DNA of 64,000 nt from Natronomonas sp. CBA1123. Its GTDB lineage: Archaea > Halobacteriota > Halobacteria > Halobacteriales > Haloarculaceae. The first letter of the stretch is position 1. Every line of letters starts with the position of its first letter. Positions 1-6,773 of this stretch are shown here, piece after piece. Under the pieces are notes generated by a model that worked only from the letters and a program-made list of their open reading frames with translations, had not been told where the DNA came from and did not search any database. Where the stretch lies: contig NZ_WPCC01000010.1 of the NCBI RefSeq assembly GCF_009741925.1, positions 21,395 to 85,394 on the forward strand. The letters are read 5' to 3'. Position numbers and translations under genes: made by a program.

Positions 1-776
1 ATGGCCGCACACAGACTCGTCATCCGGAAGTTGTGTCCGACGCGGTGGTGTTCGTAGCTGCTGTCGGCGTCCGTCCGCCCGTGATTGATGAACGACCGGG
101 CGTGGGCCGCAATCGAACTGCTGTCGGTCGTAATCATCCCGCCCTCCCCGGTCGTCATGTTCTTCGTCGGGTAAAACGAGAACGTCGCCGCGTCGCTGAG
201 CGAGCCGACGCGTTGGCCGTCGATTGCCGCACCGTGGGCCTGGGCAGCGTCCTCGATGAGCGTGAGGTGGTACTCGTCGGCTAACCGCCGCAACGCTCCC
301 ATCGGGGCGGGCAGCCCGTAGAGGTGGACGGCGAGAATCGCATCGACCGTTTCCGCCTCGAGTTGGCGCTCGACGGCCGCGGGGTCGAGGTTGTACGTGA
401 CGGGGTCGATGTCGGCGAAGACGGGGGTGGCCCCGCAGAGCCGAATCGCGTTCGCCGTCGCGATGAACGTAAACGGCGTCGTCAGAACGCGGTCGCCGGG
501 TCCGACCCCGGCGGCGACGAGCGCCGCGTGTAATGCCGTCGTCCCGTTGGAGGTCGCGATGGCGTGGTCGGTGCCGCAGTAGTCGGCGAATTCCGACTCG
601 AAGGCCCTGACTTCCGGGCCGTCGGCCAGCCGGCCGCTGTCGATGACGGCCGCCACCCGCTCGGCCTCGGCGGCGCCGACGTCCGGGTCGGCTATCGGAA
701 TCGAACGCAGCATCGTTCGTCGGGTATCGGCCGACTCGGTACTCGCGGTCTTCGAGGGCGTCGTATCCTGTGTCAT
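1..776 (-). CDS. DegT/DnrJ/EryC1-family sugar aminotransferase (C-terminus beyond window)
   Basis: Reading leftwards from ATG at 776 gives about 258 codons without a stop, starting MTQDTTPSKTAST and then TMLRSIPIADPDVG. The protein has the family's hallmarks: a substrate-side segment TSNGTTALHAALVAAGVG, an EDAAQAHGA segment, and the PLP-lysine region FSFYPTKNMTTGEGG. Members transfer an amino group to nucleotide-linked keto sugars for surface glycans. The gene is cut at the left edge, so the C-terminal domain cannot be seen. It has its own promoter region with a CATAACAAAA box 50 bp upstream. Specific sugar and regiochemistry cannot be told from sequence. A later ATG near TMLRSIP is a possible alternative start. 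Confidence 0.88.
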   Translation of the reverse strand, partial: MTQDTTPSKTASTESADTRRTMLRSIPIADPDVGAAEAERVAAVIDSGRLADGPEVRAFESEFADYCGTDHAIATSNGTTALHAALVAAGVGPGDRVLTTPFTFIATANAIRLCGATPVFADIDPVTYNLDPAAVERQLEAETVDAILAVHLYGLPAPMGALRRLADEYHLTLIEDAAQAHGAAIDGQRVGSLSDAATFSFYPTKNMTTGEGGMITTDSSSIAAHARSFINHGRTDADSSYEHHRVGHNFRMTSLCAA

Positions 777-825
777 AGTGTCGCGGGCCGCGCTGACGGC
801 TTGTCAGGTGGTCGCCGCAATCGGG

Positions 826-835
826 TTTTGTTATG
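826..835 (-). promoter_or_regulatory. CATAACAAAA box upstream of DegT gene
   Basis: Read on the minus strand the site is CATAACAAAA, 50 bp before the ATG at 776. It is one member of a recurring box found upstream of transcription units in the glycan island. Function as promoter element is inferred from repetition and orientation. Confidence 0.45.
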
Positions 836-882
836 ATGCGCTTTCGGCGAGTAGACAGTTGCTTCTCGATTCGAGCGCCGCC

Positions 883-1443
883 TTACCGTCCGATTCGGGG
901 CGACATCGACCGGCGCGGCACGCCGGGGTGGCCGTCGTAGCGCCACAGCGCGAACACCGCGAGCAGTAACGCGAGCTCTGCGGTCAGGTAGACGGTTCCC
1001 TCGGGGCTCGACATGAACTGCCACGCGTCACCGAGAATCGCCCACGTTTCGGCGAGAAACCCCGGCGATTCGGCGGGCGCCGATTCGACGAACGGCCAGA
1101 GGAGAAACGACACGCGCGGGCCACCGCCGAGAACCATCGGGTACACCACGTCGCCCGCGAGGTGTGTGAGATAGCCGACGGCGAAGGCGACCCCGATTCG
1201 GCTGCCGAAGGCGCCGAGGACGAACGCCACTGCGGGCAGTGCGAACACGAGCGAGTGAGCGAGCGTCTGCCCGCCGGGGAGGAGTCCGAACTCCCACGCC
1301 AGCGGCTTGTCGATGAGGTCGGGCAACTGGGTGGCGACCGCGACGACGACGACGGGTCGGCCCGAGGGCCGCCGGCCGTCTCGGAGGTGACTCCACGCCG
1401 AATACCAGAGGTAGCCGACCGCGAGGTGTTCCCACGGGAGCAT
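883..1443 (-). CDS. DUF457/YdjM-like membrane-bound metal-dependent hydrolase homologue
   Basis: The 186-aa protein starts MLPWEHLAVGYLWYSAWSHL and carries HLAVGYL, THLAGDVVYP and TLAHSLVF-type segments with histidines and aspartates set in membrane helices. This is typical of the DUF457 (LexA-binding, inner-membrane metal-dependent hydrolase) family. Four to five membrane segments are visible, the last near residues 155-170 before the basic tail. It starts 2 bp after the stop of the DUF1616 gene and is probably cotranscribed with it. The substrate is unknown; hydrolase activity is a family label rather than something shown here. Confidence 0.75.
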   Translation of the reverse strand: MLPWEHLAVGYLWYSAWSHLRDGRRPSGRPVVVVAVATQLPDLIDKPLAWEFGLLPGGQTLAHSLVFALPAVAFVLGAFGSRIGVAFAVGYLTHLAGDVVYPMVLGGGPRVSFLLWPFVESAPAESPGFLAETWAILGDAWQFMSSPEGTVYLTAELALLLAVFALWRYDGHPGVPRRSMSPRIGR

Positions 1444-1445
1444 GG

Positions 1446-2444
1446 TCAGGCGTCGGCGGGAGCGACGTCGACCCAGACGTGGACGGTGCGGTAGGCGCTG
1501 TCCCTGTCGGCGGTTTCGGGAGCGGTGTCGACGTACAGGTGGTAGGTCAACCGGAGTCCCTCACCGGTCATCTCCGGTGTGACGGTGTGGCTTCGAGTCC
1601 AGCGGTCGCCGGCGGCGACCGTCGCGTCGAACCGTGCGAGTTCGTTCGACTCGACGGTCCGCTGTGCCCCCTCGATTTCGGTGACCCGGTCGAGAGTCAC
1701 CACCACCACGTAGTCGGTGGCGATGCCCTCGTGGTTCTCGATGCCAGCGGTGTAGGTCGCTGGCTGGCCTTCGGTCAGGTTCGTCGGATAACCATCGGCG
1801 ACGAGGTCGCCGTCGTCGGTCTCGGTGACGATGTGGAAGTCGGTGAAGGATTCGCCGTCGGCCGGCACGGCGAGGACGAAACCGGCGGCGGCGACGGTCG
1901 AGACGATGCTCAGACACAACACGAGTGTCACGGCTCGCTCGCCGAGGGAGCCGTGACGGAGCGAGCCGACGAGTCGGCCGACCCAGCGTCCAACGGGAAC
2001 GCGAAAGCGGTGCTCCGCTGAGACGTGAAGCCGTCGGACGCTGGCGACGACGCCACCCCCGACGATGTACGCGCCGAGCAGGCCGGCTACGACCGGTTCG
2101 GTGATTCCGCCCGGGAACAGCGCGACGAGCAGCCCCAGGAGCGGAACGACGACGAGACTCAATCCGACCGAGAGCGCGAACCGCTCCCCGATGGAGATTC
2201 GGGTCGGATACCGGAGCTCCGGCGCGGTCGCCCGGTGCGGGAACGCCGCCGAGACGGTGACGTATCCGGGGAGGAAGAACACCACCGGTGCGGCGAGAAT
2301 CAGCCGAACCGGAGCGCCCAAAGACAGGAACCCGGCGATGTGGGCGCCGGCGAGTATCCCCCACCCGGCGGCGATGTCGAGCGGGACGCTTCCGACGGTG
2401 CCGTCTTTCACGTGCAGTGACTGCATTCGGTTTTCGTCACTCAT
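1446..2444 (-). CDS. DUF1616 domain membrane protein
   Basis: The 332-aa protein has N-terminal hydrophobic segments (about residues 25-120) including the PVVFFLPGYVTVSAAFP stretch characteristic of DUF1616, and one more membrane helix near residue 185. About 150 residues follow that look extracytoplasmic and beta-rich (FTDFHIVTETDDGDLVADGYP, then YTAGIENHEGIATDYVVVV). DUF1616 proteins are common in archaeal surface-glycan clusters, but their biochemical role is not established. The gene heads a two-gene unit with the hydrolase homologue. Confidence 0.8.
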   Translation of the reverse strand: MSDENRMQSLHVKDGTVGSVPLDIAAGWGILAGAHIAGFLSLGAPVRLILAAPVVFFLPGYVTVSAAFPHRATAPELRYPTRISIGERFALSVGLSLVVVPLLGLLVALFPGGITEPVVAGLLGAYIVGGGVVASVRRLHVSAEHRFRVPVGRWVGRLVGSLRHGSLGERAVTLVLCLSIVSTVAAAGFVLAVPADGESFTDFHIVTETDDGDLVADGYPTNLTEGQPATYTAGIENHEGIATDYVVVVTLDRVTEIEGAQRTVESNELARFDATVAAGDRWTRSHTVTPEMTGEGLRLTYHLYVDTAPETADRDSAYRTVHVWVDVAPADA

Positions 2445-2537
2445 CGCTCCCTCCGGTTCTCGCCGCTTCGAGAGTCCGTCGTGGTGTCCCCCGAGAGTTC
2501 GGTTCGCTCATCTTACCTGTGGGCGGCGGCCGTCGGC

Positions 2538-2547
2538 CTTTGTTATC
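2538..2547 (-). promoter_or_regulatory. GATAACAAAG box upstream of DUF1616 gene
   Basis: The minus-strand sequence GATAACAAAG lies 94 bp upstream of the ATG at 2444 and differs from the island consensus CATAACAAAG in one base. The role is inferred. Confidence 0.35.
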
Positions 2548-2664
2548 ACCACCATACCGCCGTCGGGTGAGAAACGACGCCACGCGATGGCCGAAAACGG
2601 CCGTACCCGTCGAAAACGGGCTGTTAGGAGTCGGTCGCTCCACCGGGGCGAGCGATAACCGCTG

Positions 2665-2674
2665 TGTAACAAAG
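2665..2674 (+). promoter_or_regulatory. TGTAACAAAG box upstream of DUF7344 gene 1
   Basis: The plus-strand TGTAACAAAG is a two-mismatch variant of the island box and lies 68 bp before the ATG at 2742, oriented with that gene. Confidence 0.3.
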
Positions 2675-2741
2675 TGCCGTGGGGCGGTTGGTGGCGGTAG
2701 AGCCGATCACGGGATCCGAAACGAGACTACCGAGACTGGTA

Positions 2742-3272
2742 ATGTCGAACGATTCAAGCACACTGTCACAAGACGCTGCATTCGATTTGCTGAGTAACGC
2801 CCGGCGACGACTCGCGCTGAAATACCTGCTCGAACAGGACACACCGGTCGGCATCGACGAGCTCGCGGCCCACGTCGCGGCCGTCGAAAACGACACCGAA
2901 ATCGAACAGCTCGACGAGAAGCAACGCAAACGGACGTACGTCTCGCTGTATCAGACGCACATCCCGAAGCTCGCGAAGGCGGGCGTCGTCGAGTACGACC
3001 CCGACGAGCGGACCGTCGCACTGAACGGGAAACTGCCGACGATAACGTCGTATCTCTCCTCGGGGGACCCGAGCGACGAGTGGCCGCGGTACTTTCTGGG
3101 AGTGTCCATCGGTGGACTGGTCGTGCACGTTCTCTCGGTGCTTCTCGCTCCCCAGTTCAGTGCGGCGGTCGGAATGGTCATCATACTCCTGTTTACCGTG
3201 TTGAGCCTCGTCTACTACCGGTCGTCGAGACGACACATCCGGCCTGTGGTGTCGCGGGGGGCCGAACAATGA
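2742..3272 (+). CDS. DUF7344-type HTH protein with C-terminal membrane helices (paralogue 1)
   Basis: The 176-aa protein has an N-terminal winged-helix-like part (FDLLSNARRRLALKYLLEQD, then LAAHVAAVENDTEIEQLDEK and RKRTYVSLYQTHIPKLAKAG, about residues 13-85). Two hydrophobic helices follow near residues 120-163, then a basic tail. This fold and order match DUF7344 proteins of haloarchaea, presumed membrane-tethered transcription regulators. I chose ATG 2742 (MSNDSS) because similarity to the paralogues at 15869 and 19009 begins just after it; an upstream ATG at 2679 adds 21 unrelated residues. A winged-helix gene follows after 25 bp. Confidence 0.78.
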   Translation: MSNDSSTLSQDAAFDLLSNARRRLALKYLLEQDTPVGIDELAAHVAAVENDTEIEQLDEKQRKRTYVSLYQTHIPKLAKAGVVEYDPDERTVALNGKLPTITSYLSSGDPSDEWPRYFLGVSIGGLVVHVLSVLLAPQFSAAVGMVIILLFTVLSLVYYRSSRRHIRPVVSRGAEQ

Positions 3273-3297
3273 ACACGAGCTCCCGGGGTGTGATTCG

Positions 3298-3576
3298 ATG
3301 ACCGACGACTGGGACGAAATCGGGTTCATCATCAGCTCGAAGTACCGGATTCGCGTCCTCAAGCGCCTCGTGGAGGGGCCGGCGACGCCGTCGAAGATCT
3401 CCGAGGACGAGGACATCTCCATCGCCTCGGTGTCGCACGCGCTCAAACAGCTCCGGGAGCGGGACCTCGTCGAGCTACTCGTCGACGAGGACCGACGGAA
3501 GGGCCGTGTCTACGGGATTACCGAACGGGGCGAGCGGCTCTGGACGGAGATTCAGAACCGAGAACTGGTGGATTGA
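3298..3576 (+). CDS. 92-aa winged-helix transcriptional regulator (MarR/PadR-like)
   Basis: The protein is a compact winged helix: DEIGFIISSKYRIRVLKRLV (helix 1), TPSKISEDEDISIASVSHALKQL (helices 2-3), and RKGRVYGITERGERLW (wing and last helix). It is nearly the whole protein, so there is no sensor domain. Its closest visible relative is the equally long gene at 13866, which shares WDEIG, ISSKYR and VELLV. It probably shares a transcript with the DUF7344 gene upstream. The target is unknown. Confidence 0.82.
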   Translation: MTDDWDEIGFIISSKYRIRVLKRLVEGPATPSKISEDEDISIASVSHALKQLRERDLVELLVDEDRRKGRVYGITERGERLWTEIQNRELVD

Positions 3577-3681
3577 GACGGCCCGCCGTGGCTGTGGGAC
3601 AGCATCGTTCGAAATCCGGCCTGCCCGGCGCTCTCCGGGCGCAACTTCCGAAAGAATCGTCACGGAGCAGGCCGTAAGCGG

Positions 3682-3795
3682 CTACTCGTCGGCCTCGTCG
3701 GCGGGAACGAGCATCTCCGGCGACCGCATGTACGCCGGGAGATCGGCGAAATCCTTGATTCGTTTCCGGTCGTCATCTGTTAGCCACTTACTCAT
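3682..3795 (-). CDS. Small 37-aa hypothetical protein
   Basis: A short reading frame starts MSKWLTDDDRKRIKDFA and ends MLVPADEADE. Its Asp/Glu-rich composition and codon use match genuine haloarchaeal proteins rather than noise. It is transcribed divergently from the GT2 gene, and a perfect 14-bp inverted repeat lies in the shared upstream region. I do not recognise a family. No membrane segment or metal motif is visible. Confidence 0.5.
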   Translation of the reverse strand: MSKWLTDDDRKRIKDFADLPAYMRSPEMLVPADEADE

Positions 3796-3869
3796 ATTTG
3801 GTTGGTGGATGGGATACCTCAAATACGTATCGAGCGTTCACGAACGTTCGGAATTCCGGCGATGAGTTG

Positions 3870-3910
3870 GTCACCGACTACCGGTCTTTCGACGGTCGGT
3901 AGTCGGTGAC
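3870..3910. repeat. Perfect 14-bp inverted repeat (operator or hairpin candidate)
   Basis: The left arm GTCACCGACTACCG (3870-3883) and right arm CGGTAGTCGGTGAC (3897-3910) are exact reverse complements separated by 13 bp. The element sits between the divergent starts at 3795 and 4112 and no gene overlaps it. It could be an operator for either gene or an RNA hairpin. Confidence 0.6.
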
Positions 3911-4047
3911 AAACGCCCTCCAGCGACGGGACGGTTTTGCTCGACGACTTCGGGCGGTTGTCACGGCTTACCGAACATCGCCGTCGGTATCCACCGCCTA
4001 GCCACCATGGCTCCGAGCGAGATGTCGAGGTTAGCAGTCAGCCAGCC

Positions 4048-4057
4048 CATAACAATA
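4048..4057 (+). promoter_or_regulatory. CATAACAATA box upstream of GT2 gene
   Basis: The plus-strand CATAACAATA lies 55 bp before the ATG at 4112 and is oriented with the glycosyltransferase gene. It is a plus-strand member of the island box. Confidence 0.4.
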
Positions 4058-4111
4058 CGCTCGTCGTGGCTTTTCGGCACAACGAACCCACGAGTGGTTC
4101 GGCCGGAAATC

Positions 4112-5044
4112 ATGTACGAAAACAGCTCCATCGGCGTCGTCGTTCCAGCGTACAACGAAGCGGGGTTCGTCGGGGAGGTCCTCGAGACGCTCCCGGCGTT
4201 CGTCGACCGCGCCTACGCCATCGACGACCGCTCGACGGACGAGACGTGGGCGGAGATACAGCGGGCGAAACGCCGAACCGAACATCGCCGTGAGGGTGAG
4301 GCGTCCTTCGTCGTCCCGATACGCCACGAGGAAAACCGGGGCGTCGGCGGCGCCATCAAGACGGGGTATCTCCGCGCCCTGGAGGACGACATCGACGTAA
4401 TCGCGGTGATGGGTGGGGACGGCCAGATGGACCCCGAGGAGTTAGTGCGCATCGTCGAACCGGTCGTCGACGGCCGCGCCGACTACGCGAAGGGCAACCG
4501 GCTGATACGGGAGTCCGACCACGCCGAGATGCCACCCTTCCGCTACGTCGGCAACGTCGTGTTGACGTATCTGACGAAAGTCGCCACCGGCTACTGGCAC
4601 GTCGGCGACCCGCAGATGGGATACACCGTCATCTCGCGGTCGGCACTCGAGGCCATCGACATCGAGGCGATGTACGAGTTCTACGGCTACTGCAACGACC
4701 TGTTGGTCAGACTCAGCGCCGCGGGACAGACCGTCGTAGACGTGCCCGCACCGCTGTCCTACGGCGACGAGACGAGCACCATCAGCTACGCCGAGTACAT
4801 CCCGCGGGTGTCGCTGATGTTGCTCCGGATGTTCGTCTGGCGGCTGGCGACGAAACGCGATTCACCCAGCGAACAACTCCGGACGGGGCTGTTCGTCGGT
4901 GGCGCCGCCGGTGCGGTCGCCGGACTCGTCGGCGCCGTCCTCCGACGACGCTCCGGACTCACGCTCGTCGGGGTCGTCGCACTCCTCGGCGGAATGGTGC
5001 TGGATATGGTGCTCAACCGCCCCCTGAACGGGCGGTCGGACTGA
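4112..5044 (+). CDS. Family 2 glycosyltransferase (dolichyl-phosphate sugar synthase-like) with C-terminal membrane helices
   Basis: The 310-aa protein has the GT2 core: VVVPAYNE (residues 9-16), DDRSTDET (38-45) and the DXD-like GGDGQMDPEE (101-110). The fold resembles enzymes that load a sugar from a nucleotide donor onto dolichyl phosphate. After the catalytic domain (to about residue 240) there are two hydrophobic segments near 262-300, which would anchor it in the membrane. I used ATG 4112 (MYENSS), directly before the first beta strand; an upstream ATG at 4007 would add 35 unlikely residues. Sugar donor unknown. Confidence 0.88.
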   Translation: MYENSSIGVVVPAYNEAGFVGEVLETLPAFVDRAYAIDDRSTDETWAEIQRAKRRTEHRREGEASFVVPIRHEENRGVGGAIKTGYLRALEDDIDVIAVMGGDGQMDPEELVRIVEPVVDGRADYAKGNRLIRESDHAEMPPFRYVGNVVLTYLTKVATGYWHVGDPQMGYTVISRSALEAIDIEAMYEFYGYCNDLLVRLSAAGQTVVDVPAPLSYGDETSTISYAEYIPRVSLMLLRMFVWRLATKRDSPSEQLRTGLFVGGAAGAVAGLVGAVLRRRSGLTLVGVVALLGGMVLDMVLNRPLNGRSD

Positions 5045-5058
5045 GAAGGGTCGCCCCG

Positions 5059-5751
5059 TCAGTACGCCGCGGCGTATCGGTCGATTTCTTCGAGCCGCTC
5101 GGCGCGTATCTCCCGAACGATGGAATCCATATCGCGGTTCTCGGGCGTCCACAGCCCCGGATGGACGAGTATCTGCACCTGCTCGGGGATGGGACCGTCG
5201 AATGGGGACTGGTCGCGCCACTTCTGTCTGGAGTCGGAGATGTAGTCGATGTCGCCGAAGAACCGCGGCTGGTAGGTGTTCTCGAAGCCCCCGTATTGCC
5301 GCCCGAGGACCCACTCCGGCGGCATGTGGAAGGAGACCGTATCGACGGTCGCGTTCGTGAGGCGGCCGAGCGTCTCACACTCGATACGAACCGCGGACTC
5401 GACGACGCCGATTCCCGGGTCGTCGTCCCAGTAGTGGTGGGTGTCGAAGTGCACCGCGATGTCGTGGCCCAGCGCGAGAATCTCGTCGAGCAGGTCGACG
5501 TTGTTCCGGAGGGAGTACGCCGGCGTCGTCAGCATGAAACAGTACGTCGTCTCGATACCGAGGTCGGCTTCGATTTCGGCCATCGCGAGCGCGGCGGTCG
5601 GCGAGAGGTCGATGTCATGTCGGACGACGACGGCCCGCTCGGAAAGCGGTTCGAAGCCGTGGAACGTGTACCCCTCGTCCAGAAAGCCGTCCAGAAACGC
5701 CCGGTAGGCCTCGGGCGTCGACGGCATCGGCTCGTTACGCATCGCCACCAC
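5059..5751 (-). CDS. Polysaccharide deacetylase-like protein (paralogue 1)
   Basis: The 230-aa protein shows deacetylase-like (NodB-type barrel) motifs: VVRHDIDLSP, HFDTHHYWDD, VSFHMPPEW and a late VHPGLWTPENRD. The HD pair and the HxxxH-like run fit a metal site. Proteins of this type occur in surface-sugar clusters of haloarchaea, but the substrate is unknown. It overlaps the formyltransferase gene by 8-17 bp depending on the start (ATG 5751 or 5742), which implies translational coupling. A paralogue with a changed metal motif lies at 20877. Confidence 0.72.
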   Translation of the reverse strand: MVAMRNEPMPSTPEAYRAFLDGFLDEGYTFHGFEPLSERAVVVRHDIDLSPTAALAMAEIEADLGIETTYCFMLTTPAYSLRNNVDLLDEILALGHDIAVHFDTHHYWDDDPGIGVVESAVRIECETLGRLTNATVDTVSFHMPPEWVLGRQYGGFENTYQPRFFGDIDYISDSRQKWRDQSPFDGPIPEQVQILVHPGLWTPENRDMDSIVREIRAERLEEIDRYAAAY

Positions 5752-6736
5752 CCGACGAGAGGTTGTGTCGCTGGTCGTAGCCGTCGACGCGGTCGTGTTC
5801 GCCCGGCGAGTCGAGTTCGACGCCGGGTTCGGGCTCCCAGGACCCCTCGGTCTCCCAGTCGGTGACGAGGACGCTCCCGTCGGCGGTCGCGACGGCGAAG
5901 TCGCCGGTCCAGAACGCCTCGAGGATTCGCCCCGGCATCGCCTCCCAGCCGAGGTCCGTCGAGAACGGCACCACCTCCCAGACGTCGATGCGGGTGTCGC
6001 CGTCGAACGTGAACGCGCCGGGGTAGGGGTCGGTCACCGCACGCACGAGATTGTAGATGTCGCGGGTGCTGTCGCCCCAGTGAACCTCGCCGTCGTCGGG
6101 CGTCCGCTTCGGGTAGTACGTCGGCTCCCCGGGCTGTTCTTCGAGTTCCGTTCCGTTGACGACAGTCTCGATTGCCGTCGGCAGCATCTCCTTCAGCAGG
6201 ACGCTCACCTTGTAGTACAGCGTCTCGATGGTGTCGTGGTCGGTGAGGTCGAACTTCCGGGTGGTGACGACGGCGCCGTCGTCGACGCCGGGTTCGAGTT
6301 GGATGACCGACAGCAGAAACCGGTCGTACCCCTGAATCAGCGACCAGTTCAGCGGCGAGCGCCCCCGGCCCTTCGGCAGTCCCATCGCGCTACCGTGGTT
6401 GCCGAGGGCGCCGTGGGTGAACGTCCGCAGGACGCCTTCCGGAACGAGCCGTTGCCAGCCGTTGACGACGAGCAGGTCACCGTCGAGTGCCGCGAAGTGC
6501 TCGCGGTCGGCGTCGGTCATCGAGTACGTCTCGGGGTGGTAGACGGGAATCCCGTAGTCGGCGGCGAGGGGGTCGAACTCGGCGTACTTGACGACGCCAT
6601 GGCGGTCGGCCATCTCCGGGGTGAGGGTGACGACTTCGGTGACCGGGGCGTCGGCTTCGAGCAGCGATTCGAGGACGGCGTGACCCGGTTCGGTACAGCT
6701 CGCGTAGACGATGTCGGTGTCGGGGGGAACGTCCAT
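5735..6736 (-). CDS. Sugar N-formyltransferase-like protein (formyl_trans_N family)
   Basis: The 333-aa protein matches the methionyl-tRNA/UDP-amino-sugar formyltransferase family. The catalytic region is LGNHGSAMGLPKGRGRSPLNW (residues 111-131, with N113 and H114) and the aspartate lies in EPGVDDGAVV (149-158). A C-terminal domain follows from about residue 205 with the GEVHWGDSTRDIYNLVRA stretch typical of the family. In this context it most likely formylates an amino sugar using N10-formyl-tetrahydrofolate. The frame stays open far upstream across the flippase gene, but similarity and the box at 6764 support ATG 6736. Confidence 0.85.
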   Translation of the reverse strand: MDVPPDTDIVYASCTEPGHAVLESLLEADAPVTEVVTLTPEMADRHGVVKYAEFDPLAADYGIPVYHPETYSMTDADREHFAALDGDLLVVNGWQRLVPEGVLRTFTHGALGNHGSAMGLPKGRGRSPLNWSLIQGYDRFLLSVIQLEPGVDDGAVVTTRKFDLTDHDTIETLYYKVSVLLKEMLPTAIETVVNGTELEEQPGEPTYYPKRTPDDGEVHWGDSTRDIYNLVRAVTDPYPGAFTFDGDTRIDVWEVVPFSTDLGWEAMPGRILEAFWTGDFAVATADGSVLVTDWETEGSWEPEPGVELDSPGEHDRVDGYDQRHNLSSGGGDA

Positions 6737-6763
6737 CTCTGTCGGGCGTTCCGCGCCGACCCG

Positions 6764-6773
6764 TTTCGTTATG
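6764..6773 (-). promoter_or_regulatory. CATAACGAAA box at leaderless-promoter distance
   Basis: The minus-strand CATAACGAAA ends 28 bp before ATG 6736, the position expected of a TATA element if the transcript is leaderless. It overlaps the tail of the upstream flippase frame as read. Confidence 0.5.

Noticed and set aside
2742..3576. A fusion of the DUF7344 protein with the 92-aa winged helix if the G6 run at 3256-3261 were one base shorter
   Set aside because: The winged helix has a complete stand-alone paralogue of the same length with its own ATG at 14144, so the two genes are best kept separate even though the frame arithmetic would allow it.
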